A stretch of DNA of 64,000 nucleotides, from the NCBI GenBank assembly GCA_001972305.1, contig BDDD01002950.1, forward strand, positions 193,247 to 257,246. The letters run 5' to 3'. The position numbers and the translations under genes are program-made. Of the stretch, positions 37,019 to 48,002 are shown piece by piece; position 1 is the stretch's first letter, and the number at the start of each line of letters is the position of its first letter. This stretch comes from Cephalotus follicularis. Taxonomy: Eukaryota; Streptophyta; Magnoliopsida; Oxalidales; Cephalotaceae. The notes below the pieces were generated by a model. The model saw nothing but the letters and a program-made list of their open reading frames with translations. It had not been told where the DNA came from and did no database searches.

Positions 37019-37807
37019 TTATAATTAAAATCTCTTTCAAAATTAATTTGTTTCTCGCACATGTTTAATAATTCTCTCAATTAATGAAACATGTTTCACT
37101 CTTTTATGATTTAATTAAAGTCTCTCACTTTAAATAATTAAAGACCCTCTCTTTAATTAATTTAATTAAAATTAAATCATGCACCGGCTTTAAAATCTCT
37201 TTATATATCCAGATAACAATTAGTGGAATGAGAAACAATCCACTAATGTCAAATTAATATATACTAGTTAAAAACTAGATTTAGCACCAAGCGAGCATGT
37301 GTGCAGCATGCGTCACTTTTCCAATTATCAGGCGGGACCGGAAAGCTCGGTGGATTTCCGATACGATGATAAATTTCCCAAAACATCATGAAGTTCTGGT
37401 ACGACTATCCAACCAATAGTCCCGGTGTGATCTATAATCATCCCCGGATCCGCGGACCAAAAAGTACCACGTCTGTAATAACCGAGTATTTTTGTAAATA
37501 AAATATATGAGTATAAATGTATAGTTTTAAGGAATAGTTATTTGGCCCAAAAATGTATTATTTTTGGATTAAAAAAATTGAATTAATGACTGTTGGGTCT
37601 AGAATAGAGATTTTGGACCGGAAATGTTAATGGCCCAATTAGAATTGAATTTAATGAAGGGTTGAGAATTGGGGCACACTTATGTTGATGTTGGGCCAAG
37701 GAAAAGAAAATAAAATGAGGAATGGGCTGTCCTTAGCAGCCCATATTGGAGATAGAGGAGAAAATGCTGGAATTTGGTAGTGAGTTCCAGAACCTTCTAC
37801 TGGTGGC

Positions 37808-37815
37808 TATATAAA
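37808..37815 (+). promoter_or_regulatory. TATA box of the Tekay-type LTR
   Basis: TATATAAA followed by GGGGA, about 330 bp from the LTR start, where the U3 promoter of such an LTR is expected. Confidence 0.55.
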
Positions 37816-38634
37816 GGGGAGATGGTTAGTGGGGCACGGCTGCTGGAAAAAATGAGAGGAAAAAGACAAGAAATGAAAGAGATCTGGAGAATTCTTATCT
37901 CCCTCCTCCTCTCCTATATAATCCCTCACTCTCAGCTTGGAAGATATGCAAGAAACATTCTGAAGCAAGGGAGATTGTAACTGTGAGCTGAAGAGCAGTG
38001 GAGTCGGAGGAGCGATTGAGGATTTGTGCTGAGTAAGGAAGGAAGTGCTGCAATAAGAGGAACTTAGGTAGGTTCTCCTACCAGCACTTTTTAGTTAATT
38101 GTTAGTGAAAGTATAGTGTCTTGGAATGCATGTATGGTTGTGTAAATTGCCTTGTGCGTCCCTGCTCCTGCACAAATGTCACTGCTACGCTTGGAATGAT
38201 GTTAGGAATGCAATATATATGTATATATATAAACTGGCTACTGTTTTGTGCGAATACGCCAAGCACGTTTATACACGCCACTATACCTTGAACAAGTGTC
38301 CCTGTTACATGCTTCTTCGTTCTGGGCATTACAACGAAGGCATCACAGGCCGAGGCGTGCCTCGCCGCACCTAGGAGGTGCCAGGGCACCATGCAGAGGA
38401 CACTACTATCCATTGTATGTGTCACGTTGTTTAACATAAAAATGTGTGATTTTTAATGATATATTTGTTATATTTTTATGCTTGGAATGGACTACTTTGG
38501 TTGTGTTTTAATGATTTTCAGGTACAAGCGTTTAATCACCAAAGTGCAAGAATACCACCCTAAAGTGTGCATAATTGAAGCTTAAAGCATAAAGATTGAA
38601 GAATTGCAAAATTCTGCAGAAAACAGTCAAAAGA

Positions 38635-39030
38635 AGTCGACTACTTTCATTAAGCATCGACGCCTTTTCTGGGTTGGAGCTTAAGCATCGACTCCTTTCA
38701 TTCAACATCAATGTCTTTTCTGGGTTTACAATCACGTCGACGCCTTTACAGATGAAGTCGACGTCTTTTCTGGGCAACACAACAATCTTCAAGGAGCTAT
38801 GAAAAAGAAGTCAATGTCTTTCCAAAAGGAGTCGACGACTTTCATGCAGATCGACGTTTTTCACACAACACATCGATGTCTTCAAGCGAAATTGTCCTGT
38901 AACCTTTTACACAAAAGAAGCCGACGCCTTTCAAGAAGAAGTCGACTCCTGTCTCTCGCATCTCAGCAAAGTCGCGATTTTTACACAAAGAAGTCGACTT
39001 CTTTCCTAAAGAAGTCGACGCCTTCCTCTG
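38635..39030 (+). repeat. GTCGACGCCTTTC motif array in Athila LTR
   Basis: About a dozen copies of AAGTCGACGCCTTTC and variants (GTCGACTCC, GTCGACTTC), irregularly spaced. The same array occurs in the LTR at 62010-62325. Confidence 0.8.
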
Positions 39031-39112
39031 CAGCAGAAATAGAAAGTTCAGATTTTTGCCATATTTTGTAACTAGGATTACTTTTATTCCGTTTTTGATC
39101 AACTTAGTAGTC

Positions 39113-39120
39113 TATAAATA
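39113..39120 (+). promoter_or_regulatory. TATA box ahead of the gag-protease frame
   Basis: TATAAATA, 174 bp before the ATG at 39294. The related LTR at 62395-62420 lacks an intact TATA box at the matching place. Confidence 0.5.
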
Positions 39121-39293
39121 TGTTATATTCGGCCAGAAACAGTAGATTAGATCAGAGAGAGGGTGGTGACAACCCTAATCCTTCTTTTCTCATTAGCTTA
39201 GTTTTCATTATGCTTAGTAGCTAGTTTTTCAAGGTTTTGGGTTAGAACAAAGTTTCTTCTTTAGAAAAGACCATTGAGCTTTTTAGGAGCACT

Positions 39294-40796
39294 ATGATGA
39301 CTAGTCAGCACAACCTAGAAAAGCAAATCTCTCAGCTAGCATCTGCTGTGCATACAAGAGAAAAAGGGAAGATGCCTTCCCAACCCGAACCGAATCCTAG
39401 GACGAATATGATTCAGCCCGATCGTATCCAATCGCAATCTAATCTGCAATGCTCATCTTCTTTCGGCCCATCCGACCAAGCATTTGCCTTGCGAAGTGGA
39501 AGTGAGTACCAACCAGCGGATAAAACGGAAAGTTCGAGCGAGGAGTTGGTTGAATCATTTGTGCTTGAAAAATCAAAAGAACAGTTGGTTGACTCCTATG
39601 CGCAACCAACAAATTTGAATGTAGAAGAAGAAGTTAGAGAAGAGAAAGAAGACGAGGAAAAGGAACAATTAGTGGAAATGCCCAAGCGTTCATTTGACCC
39701 CCCAGCTCCTTTTCCAAAAAGATTAGAAAAGAGATTAGATAAGAAAGCCCCCGCAATGGAAAAGATCATCAATACGTTTAAGCAAGTTCAAATCAATATC
39801 CCATTGCTTGAAGCTATTGAACAGGTGCCCTCTTACGCAAAAGTCCTAAAAGACTTATGCACGAAAAAGAGGATCCTTCAGACTCCGAAAAAGGCTTTCT
39901 TGGCAGCCAACATTAGTGCAATGTTTTCGCAACCCACGATGCGAAAGTATAAAGATCCTGGCTGCCCAACAATCTCTTGTGTGATTGGCAACACCAAAAT
40001 CGATCATGCCTTGCTCGATTTAGGAGCAAGTGTGAATTTGTTGCCTTCGTCGGTTTTTGAGCAACTAGGTTTAGGAGAGTTGCGCCCGACCAATACAACT
40101 TTGCAATTAGCTGATAGGTCGGTGAAATTGCCAAAAGGAAAAATTGAGGATGTTTTGATAAAGGTTGGTGAGTTTTTCTTTCCTGTAGACTTTGTTGTAT
40201 TAGATACCCAGCCTGTTGTGAATATAAAAGACCAAATCCCAGTTATCCTTGGTAGACCATTCTTGGCCACAAGTAATGCATTGATTAATTGCCGAAATGG
40301 TCTCATGAAGTTGAGTTTTGGAAAGTCGTCGATGGACTTTAACATCTTTCGTTTGGGAAAGCATCAATCTGACTTCGATGATGTCTACGTGATTCGCTCG
40401 ATTCCTGATACCGTTGATTCATATCTTAATATTGACTTTGATCGCAATTTCAGGAGAGCATTTGAGGTTGAGGAAGCTATCGAAAAGGATAGATTGCAGT
40501 GGTTAGAAAATGAGGAAGCGTTAGCATGGTTAGAAAGTAAGCTCAATGAGCTAACGTCGGATAGTAAGTGGGATCATCTATCTCATTACACTCGTAAAAT
40601 TGCCATGCCTGACCAAACGTATTTTGACGAAGATTTTGATAACAACTTCATGGAATGCTTGAGAGATTTTGAAGAATTAGAAGTTACGCAAAAAGAGATT
40701 CTGAGTTGGTTGGATGATGGGGATGATGATTCGATTTTGGAAGTTCAATGGGACGACCTGTCCCATTTCACCAATTGTTTTATTATTTTTGCATAA
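39294..40796 (+). CDS. Gag C-terminus plus aspartic protease (Athila)
   Basis: Intact 500-codon frame. Residues 1-60 are the end of gag (NLEKQISQLASAV coiled stretch), followed by an acidic, glutamate-rich linker (about 80-130). Around residues 150-200 there is the conserved KIINTFKQVQINIPLLEAIEQ-like stretch of plant gypsy gag-pro. A retropepsin domain spans about 225-330, with active site DLGAS at 242-246 and closing ILGRPF near 319. The rest (330-500) is an acidic linker that in full elements leads to RT, and is cut at the LTR junction. It lacks capsid and zinc knuckle. The sequence before the ATG is gag in frame back to about 39252, after which LTR sequence with a stop begins, so the native start is lost. 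Unlike neighbouring pol genes it has no stops. Translation is unproven. Confidence 0.8.
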   Translation: MMTSQHNLEKQISQLASAVHTREKGKMPSQPEPNPRTNMIQPDRIQSQSNLQCSSSFGPSDQAFALRSGSEYQPADKTESSSEELVESFVLEKSKEQLVDSYAQPTNLNVEEEVREEKEDEEKEQLVEMPKRSFDPPAPFPKRLEKRLDKKAPAMEKIINTFKQVQINIPLLEAIEQVPSYAKVLKDLCTKKRILQTPKKAFLAANISAMFSQPTMRKYKDPGCPTISCVIGNTKIDHALLDLGASVNLLPSSVFEQLGLGELRPTNTTLQLADRSVKLPKGKIEDVLIKVGEFFFPVDFVVLDTQPVVNIKDQIPVILGRPFLATSNALINCRNGLMKLSFGKSSMDFNIFRLGKHQSDFDDVYVIRSIPDTVDSYLNIDFDRNFRRAFEVEEAIEKDRLQWLENEEALAWLESKLNELTSDSKWDHLSHYTRKIAMPDQTYFDEDFDNNFMECLRDFEELEVTQKEILSWLDDGDDDSILEVQWDDLSHFTNCFIIFA

Positions 40797-42009
40797 TTAG
40801 GAGTAGTTTTTGATAGTTTATCTCAAATTTGGTATACTTCGCCTAGGTTGGATAAATTATAACTAGTTTACGTTTCCCTGTGTTCGACCCGTTACTGCAT
40901 GATCCGTGCACTTGCGGCTATAAATTTTAGAACATTCTTTTTACGTGAACACACGTGCCAGTGCTGGGTGCTAGAGGATGCCATGGCGAAGTCGCAGGTG
41001 CTAAGCACAGAGGATGCCTTCGCCCTCTGCACGCGTCCCACCTCCTTTAAACGCCATGAGCATAAGTGCAAAGGACATTCAATGTCCTCTGCATGCGTCC
41101 CATCCTCCGCACTTTCGATGAGAAACGTAGTGCTACCAAGCGCCGAGGTGCGAACTGCCGGGGAGAAACGCAGTGCTACCAAACTCCGAGGTGAAAATGC
41201 CCTGGAGCCAAGACGCTGAGGTGCTGACTCTCCTCTGCCATGGCACTGAACGTGACAGGGTGCCGAGCTTGTTCTCTGTCGTTTATATCGCCAAACTCAT
41301 CCCCTGCCAGGTAGAACCAACGCTAACCAGCTCTTCCTCTGTTTAGCGCTATGGTGACAGGGGACGTTGTGGCACGTCATACGAACACGTCGAGCGTGAG
41401 CTGAGGTGATGAGCAGTGCCCCATGACCGAACGCAGCCTGATATGGCGCCGAGCATCCCCTCACGCATGCGTCTTGCACATGGCTAGGCTCTCCTCTGCC
41501 ATGGGTGTCGTTCCCCATTCCGCGCCCGATAAGGAGACGAGGAGTAACAAACTCTCCTCCGCCCTCTCTCCTCGGCCATACAGAGTGCTCTTTCGCCATG
41601 CCACACGATGCACTGGACCCCTGGGCTCTCCTTGCACGCATCCGAGGATGCCAGGCTGGGAGCGCACCAGTGCAGCATGCGTGCATCATGTACAGGGAAT
41701 GGGCGTGTGATGTTGGCGCTAAATGCAGAAGGCATGCGGAGGAAAGAAAGCACATAAATGACGCGTTTTACTGATTGTGGGCGCCAAGCAGCTCCTCTGA
41801 ATTTGGGCTTTGTAACGCTGGGCTTAAATGGTTGGACTTAAATTGAGAAATAAATGATTGGGCCTAGCTTTTGGGCATTGTGCATTATAGTAGGGTTATA
41901 ATAACAATAAAATGCCTAATGACTTAAATAATGAAATGTATAAATGTCAACATAGTAAATGTAGTGTAACGTACTGATAGTGAATGTTAATATATTCTAC
42001 TGCGCCTGA

Positions 42010-42180
42010 TCACCAGTTGAGATGAGCCTACGGGATCACCAACTGAGATGAGCCGGCAAGGCTATCTTCGAGATGAGGCGGGTGGATCACCGAGATAGCC
42101 TAATGGATCACCGACTGAGATGAGCCGACGGATCACCAATTGAGATGAGCCGACTAATCACCGATCGAGATGAGCCACAC
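42010..42180 (+). repeat. GATCACCGACTGAGATGAG repeats
   Basis: Six to seven imperfect copies of a 25-bp unit in the Tekay-type solo LTR, several with an ACCGAC or GCCGAC core. Related in reverse complement to repeats at 340-480. Confidence 0.8.
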
Positions 42181-44014
42181 TAAATGTTACGGTTAATGTT
42201 ATTGTATTGTATACTGAATTATAGTGTTTATTCCTCCCAGCTTCTTCGCCTTTAACGTCCGGAGTGCGTTACCGTTCCTCCCCAAGTGGGATGCCGCGGA
42301 AGGATTCTATATGACTGTTAATGATTAACTATTAGTGATATTGACTGAATTAATGTATTGCACTGTTCTCTATCGCATCTCGCATTGCATACATATTTTA
42401 TCTACTGCATTGCACTCCACACATGCACAGGTAGGGATTCCTACACAACCAGTGGTTGCTGACCCATTGCATTTGAATGTAATGGGTCAGGTACAGGTGG
42501 AGCTTCAAAGCAATCCAAAGACTGAACCAGGGTAGGTCTCCTCCTCCAGATGCAGTTCGGCAACCTCGAAGTTCTATAAAGTCATGTATTTATGACCTGC
42601 CGGTTTGTGGCAGAGCGATCATCTATTTATTGTACGAACTGGACTTATCCATGAGAAATTCTATTTTATTTATGGGTTTTTCCGCATGCATTATTATATT
42701 GATTTAAATGTGTTCAATGTCCAAATTTTTCCTGCAATTAAATAAATGTCATTGTCAGTAGCGCGTCATACCTTGGGGATTTCCTTGGGGTTTGGGGTGT
42801 TACAACGTCTATCATTCGTTGACCGGTTCCCTAATACTTTATCATGTCATCGGTTTGCGTGCCATGAATCATTCATCATCTTGGCTCTGACCGCGGACTA
42901 GGGTTTGGATAAATGTCACCCCTAGGTAAAACCGTGATAACTATAATTCCATGAACGCACCGAGACTATGGGAGATATCCCTAGAAAACTCTCATTCCCA
43001 ATCTCCCAGTGTCTGGCTAGGACTTTAAGTCTTCAATGGTCACAGATGTTATAGCGCCTAGAACCCTCAACACGGCAGTGACGATCCCATCTTGCGCACT
43101 CGCCCACACATATCAATGCAGCTTCCACAAGGCCCAAAGACAACCCTTTTGCCAGCACGTGGCTAGTGTTGGGGTAGGCAAAAATCAGAACCAAGCAGTT
43201 ACTAGACAACGTATGCCAGCCGCTCAGGTATAACGACACAACGTAAATCACATATGATCTACTAGTCACTTTTGACTAAGCACTACCGTGAAAATAGGAA
43301 CTCTATTGACATAGGTGTTGACTCTCCAAATAGATAACCTATGGTGGGTCGGTTCAGTGTCGTACCTCTGCACGCACTTCGCATCAGCTTTAAGGTAAAA
43401 CCCAAATGGCAATGAGATGATCCATCCTCCTATACAATTCGAAGCAAGCATAACATAGCAAGTCTTTGAGGTTCATCAATTGCCCTAAGAAAGTGAACCT
43501 ATGAATTGGAACTTTTGTGACAAAGGAGTAAGATCTCATTCTCATAACCTCTCAGGCACGAGATCCAACCCTTTACGAACAGGGCACTATATGTGTATTC
43601 TGTTGAGATGATGATCAACTAATCCGTAGAGACGGTATAGGATAATACATATAGCCAGATGCCAATGTTTTATTTAAAATGCACAATAAAACATGAATGG
43701 AACTAAGAATGTACGATTCAAGAGTATGTCATATGCAACAACATATGTCTGCAGCCTTCTCGTGGGTTGCAGGGACACCCTAATCTAACACGTCGGGCCA
43801 AAAAAAAACAGAGAGAGAGAAGGGGAAAAACGGGGAGAGAAGAGAGAGAGGCTTACCGTGGATGGAAGGCCACCTCTTTCCCCATCCACCGACACCAGCA
43901 GCGTTGTCTTGTCTGGCCGGAAGCGCCGTCCAGGTGCAACGCATGCATCTGGTGTGTTTTTCTCCCGAGTTGTGCGTGTCCGTGACGCCAAAAAGGAAAA
44001 AGAAGATTTAAGAC

Positions 44015-44888
44015 TGTTGATGCAAAAATTCCTCCCTCAACAGTACCCCACGTGTAAGGGCTTGATTTGTTTAAGGAAACCCTGGTTTTATGCTTCGAGG
44101 TGAAGGTTGAGGATGGCTGTGAATGTCTTCCCTGCACAGAGGAACAAATACGTTGAAGGTTCAGGAGGTTGTTCTCCCAGGGACACTCCGACGCTCAAGT
44201 TAGGCCTTTGCACAGTGAAAACAAGGTTCTTTGAGAGAAAAAATTGTTGACCTTTGTATTCACTGTTGAACTGGTATACATAGGATGGGAGTGTAACTGT
44301 CTGAGTGTGAAATACAGAGGTGATAGCTGTCCCCTAAGGAAATGGAAAGGATCTCGGGATTTCCCTTTTCTCCACCTGATTTGTCGCTACTTTCCTTGTG
44401 GGTAGTTCATTTTATCTTATCTTCCATAGGTAGGAAAGGTAAATCCCTGGAAAGTAGGCTGACTTTATGGCCTCGTCATGCCGAGGACAAGGAGAAAAAA
44501 ACTTATGGTTATTTACCCTTTAAGGTCCTCAAGTTCCAGGGCTTCTCTTAGGGCCAGCGCCTGAAGCAGTAGGTCCTTTGCCAAACTGTCGAGGAAGGTA
44601 TCTGCTAAAATGCAGATGAGGAGGAAGGCCTTTGGCCTGGTCCTCGGCACCAATGCTGGGAAAGAGGTCCTCGGCACTTATGCCGAGGAGGGTGGATTAT
44701 ACAACACCACTAATGGGGAGTTTCTCAGCGCTTACGCCGAGGTGGAAGTCTCCATATGGTTCTCCTCACAGGGCTTCATAAGCCTCATCTGATTGGTATC
44801 CATATAAACTTCGAATCACTTGAGCACTTGGCTGTGTCTACGGAGGACACGTGTCGTTCTTGGTATGATTTAATTTTTCCCCATATCA
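44015..44888 (-). repeat. 3' LTR of the Tat element
   Basis: 874 bp, starting TGTTGATGCAAAAATTCC on the plus strand and ending CCCCATATCA. Same length as the other LTR. Contains repeated CCGAGG/GCCGAGG cores. Confidence 0.92.
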
Positions 44889-44904
44889 TATGCCCCCCTG
44901 GTCC
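44889..44904 (-). other. Polypurine tract of the Tat element
   Basis: Minus-strand GGACCAGGGGGGCATA abuts the 3' LTR. Confidence 0.75.
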
Positions 44905-45289
44905 TTCTTCTCTGACCGTGGTCAGAGGAGGAGGAATAGAGTTGAGAGTCTTGACTCGGGCCGAACCCCTGGAAACATTATGTAGGCTTTTCCATGTGTG
45001 AAAGAACTGAGGCTCCAGAGTGTGGCCTTTAGAGATCCCCTGGTATAAAACCAACCTTGCCTTAGCAGAGGACTGAAGCTGGCCTCTATCTGGGTCCATC
45101 TCTGCTAACGGGGCTCGTGTCACGAGCCCAAATCATTTGCATTTAAGTAGCGTATCGAACACAACTTACACGTGGCACAAACAGAGCGTTTCTCGCCTCT
45201 GTCTCTTCGTCTCCCACGTCTGTTTTGACGGTTCGCTCCTCAACTGTTGGATCTATATGAGGTGGAGGGCCAGGATCCAAGCTGTAGGC

Positions 45290-45298
45290 CTATAAAAG
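45290..45298 (+). promoter_or_regulatory. TATA box of the antisense gene
   Basis: CTATAAAAG, followed about 210 bp downstream by the antisense ATG at 45502. The interval looks like a pyrimidine-rich plant 5'-UTR and contains an intron (45427-45501: donor G|GTAAGT, acceptor AATAG|ATGG). Confidence 0.6.
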
Positions 45299-45501
45299 GA
45301 TACCTACTTCACTAAGTAAACCTTTTACTCCTTCAAACTCCCTTCTTTGCATTGTTGTTGTGAGCTTCTAAGATTTACAGTGCCCTCAAACTTCATCTCC
45401 TTGTCGTTCTTTCACCAAGGTCTTTGGTAAGTTACCAATCTTTTTGTTGCTCTAAGTTGAATCTAGGAATTCTCTAGCTTCTTCTTTTTTCATCCGAATA
45501 G

Positions 45502-47921
45502 ATGGCTAGAGCCAAACAGACTGCTAGGCCTTCTCCTCCCTTAGAAGTCGAACCCCTGACCATGGTGGTTCCCACCGTCGAAAGTCCCCTTTACTCTGAA
45601 GGTAGCCTGGGGGCTGAGGTGGGTGACCCGGCTGTTCCCGTCACCGAGGCTGACGCCCTTGCCCCAGATTGATTTGGTGTCAGTACTCTTTCCCGCGAGG
45701 AGGTGCTAGAGCTTTCTCGTAAATATAATTTCCCTGCTGGGTTGAGATTTAGTCTCCCCTCAGATCCTCAGATGGTCACCGAGAGCACGGAGGGCCTCTT
45801 CACTGTCTTTGAGGGTGCACTCTCTCATGGTTTAAGGGTCACTGTGCCCTCTTTCGCTCTCTCGGTCTTGGAGACATTTCATCTCCACCATTCTCTTCTC
45901 CAACCTCAGTCCTGGAGCTTCATCTTAGGCTTCTTAGTTAGGTGCTTAGAGTCCGAGGTGACTGCTACAGTAGGACTATTCAAAGAATTCCATGTCATCT
46001 CATCCTCGCCTGGAAAGCATGGCTATTTCCTCAAGTCCTGCCCTGGCGTGAAGAAACTTCTTTTGAATCCCACTAAATCCATCAAAAGCTGGAGGAGGAG
46101 ATACTTCCTCATAAAAAATTTTGAGGGGTTCACCCCCCTGTCTGGTGTGACTCCATGGAAACTACACGCCTTAATAGGAGATCTCCTCTGACAACGACAG
46201 AGAACGTGGACCTTGACAAGCTCTTGCGCTTTGAGCCCGAGGAGGTGAACTCTACTGTGGTTGAGGATCATCTGCTCCAAGCCAGGCTGAGTGTAGTTCA
46301 AATCCGAGAATCATACCCGGTAGACATCGAGGACACCTCAGGGGGTGGGGGATCCCCAGATAAATCCATGCCCCAAGAGATGGGGGAAAACTGTATAAAG
46401 CTTTCGTCTCCTCCGGTTTCTTGTCGTCGTATTTCTTCAGTTGTCTTACTATTGGTTGTCATGTTCTTGACTTTCTTCTTTTCTGTGTAGCAATGGCTTC
46501 TAAGCGAGGATTTGACGCTCTTTTCGGCGCTACCAAGATCACCAAACCCTCCTCTGCTGAAGCAAACAAGCAGAAGGCTACCGCGGAGGCAGCCAAGCAA
46601 AAGGAAAAAGAAGCTGGCGAGGGGGCCAGGCGGAGGGCGAAGGCCGCCGCTGAGGGGGCCAAGCAGATGAAGAAGGCTGCAGTGGCAACCAAGGAGAAGG
46701 GAGCCAAGCGTCTTACTGGGAGGCGTTCCTCTGGTGCTCCTCCTCATCCCCCAAGCAAAAAGGGGAAGTATGTGCCCGAGGCCGAGGTGGAGTCTGCTCT
46801 CGGCAGGACCTCTAACAACCCCATCATTCTTCCTCCTCCTCGGGATATGAAGAGAATGATCGAAGAGTTGGAGGGGGTTGTAAATGGGTCCTCCAGCTTG
46901 GATACCCTCGGGGTTCCATTCGCCCTTAGCTCTCTGTGCCTCTTCCCTGACGAGCTGAATGAGAGGAAGGACTGGTCCAACAAGGACTTAATCCATAACT
47001 CCCTGCAGATCCATTTCAAGGTAAAGGGGGAGCCTCTTCTTGTGTGTTTTACATTCTTATGTGCTTTAGATTCTCATTCCTGTGTCTTCTTGGCAGGCTC
47101 TAAATGATTATCACCTCTTGGTTGATAATTTCTTGATCATCTTGGAGAGGTATGACAAAGGTAGGGATGAGCTGATGGTTGAGATGGAGACCTCTCGCAT
47201 GGCCAAGGCTCAGCTTGAGGAGGTCCTTAAGGCGCAAGAGTTAGTTGTGGAGGAGAGGAACAAAGCTGTCTCGGAGAGGGACCAAATGATGAAGGACCTC
47301 AACAAGATCGGCGACCAGTACCAGGCGCTGCAAAAGAAGCATGAGGAGTCTGTCAAGAAACAGGAGGAGTTGCGGGCCAAGGCAGTGGTGGACGCCCTGG
47401 CAGAGTTCCAGTCCTCAGACAAATTCCAAAGCATCATGGAAGCCTCCGTGGAGGATTACAAAGCTTCAGAAGCCTTTGGCGATGAAGTCTTCAAGGAATT
47501 CGCCGAGTACTATCGTCGAGGGTTCTACACTTGTAGGAACTGGATCAAAGCTCTGCATCCCGAGGTTCCCTTGGACTAGGTCGCCTACTGCTCAACTGCC
47601 AAGGCTTTCGACTACTATCCTGATGGGTATGAAGTCGAGGAGGTGAGGGCCAAGGAAGCCTTGGAAGGAAGAGCTGGCCTAGGGGCCGTGGAAGAGGAAG
47701 GGGAAATCCTGCCTGCTCCTGAAGCTGTACTCGACCAAGGAAGTGAGGCTGAAGGAGATGGGTCAACCGTGGTCACCATTCCTCTGTCGGATCCCGTGAT
47801 GGCCTCATCTTCATTGGCTTCCACCTCGAACCTTGTCACTCCTCAACCTCCACTAACTAGACCTTTTGTTCCCCCTCCTCCAGAGGATGAACCTTCTGCT
47901 GATGCTCCTCCCACTGTTTAG
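45502..47921 (+). pseudogene. Antisense Tat gene, Transposase_28-like
   Basis: Opposite strand to gag-pol. Inferred exons: 45502-46392, 46491-47020, 47097-47921. The last intron (47021-47096, AAG|GTAAAG to GGCAG|GC) is clear and keeps frame; the one at 46393-46490 has a weak donor but fitting phase. Exon 1 matches the family Pfam names Transposase_28, putative gypsy type transposon (FPAGLRFSLPSD, then a histidine/leucine-rich core and SWRRRYFLIK). Exon 2 is lysine/alanine-rich and may hold a nuclear signal; exon 3 begins with a coiled coil of about 100 residues. Damage: TGA at 45670-45672, a one-base frameshift near 46155-46200 and TAG at 47577-47579. Antisense genes at this place are known from Tat elements such as Grande; their function is unknown. 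Confidence 0.7.
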
Positions 47922-47996
47922 TTTTTGTAGGCCAACTTTTTTTTTTTTGCCTTGTAATAATTTTACTTTTCTTGTATTTGTAATCTTCAGTTTATG

Positions 47997-48002
47997 AATA
48001 AA
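47997..48002 (+). terminator. Polyadenylation signal of the antisense gene
   Basis: AATAAA, 75 bp after the last in-frame stop at 47921, in a T-rich stretch. Confidence 0.55.

Larger units (their letters stand above)
38428..40951 (+). mobile_element. Athila derivative: LTR carrying gag-protease
   Basis: 2524 bp with duplication CACGT at 38423-38427 and 40952-40956. The ends TGTTTAACATAAAAATG and GTGAACA are those of the Athila LTR at 61812-63037. Segment 38428 to about 39250 matches LTR start to about 62520; segment 40797-40951 matches LTR end 62885-63037. Between them, in place of about 360 bp of LTR, lies 1.55 kb of gag end and protease. No primer site, RT or integrase is present. Confidence 0.85.
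37474..42804 (+). mobile_element. Tekay-type solo LTR with Athila insert
   Basis: Begins TGTAATAACCGAG, ends GGGGTGTTACA; duplication ACGTC at 37469-37473 and 42805-42809. After removing the Athila derivative (38428-40951 plus one duplication) it is 2802 bp without any gag or pol. Its ends resemble those of the gag-only element's LTR (TGTAATAACC ... GGTGTTACA). I infer a solo LTR left by recombination. It has a TATA box (37808-37815) and repeats of GATCACCGACTGAGATGAG (42010-42180). Several overlapping open frames at 41300-41770 on both strands are GC-rich LTR sequence, not genes. Plus orientation is inferred from the TATA box and the CA-ending terminus. Confidence 0.8.
35820..43790 (-). mobile_element. 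Solo LTR A (copia type) with nested inserts
   Basis: Ends TGTTGGAAACC at 35820 and AATCTAACA at 43790; duplication CGTCG at 35815-35819 and 43791-43795. Its own sequence is 35820-37473 plus 42810-43790, about 2635 bp. It is the same family as LTR B, into which it inserted. Shared landmarks include the CGAGACTC motif zone (36330-36500) and the purine-rich block before 36765. A CT run lies at 36966-37018. Split by a Tekay-type solo LTR. Confidence 0.87.

Noticed and set aside
41297..41755. A 152-codon minus-strand frame and several overlapping frames on both strands
   Set aside because: They lie in GC-rich LTR sequence of the Tekay-type solo LTR, overlap one another in five frames and show no recognisable domain.
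46298..46747. A 149-codon minus-strand frame opposite the antisense Tat gene
   Set aside because: It is the reverse strand of the lysine/alanine-rich exon; composition explains the absence of stops.
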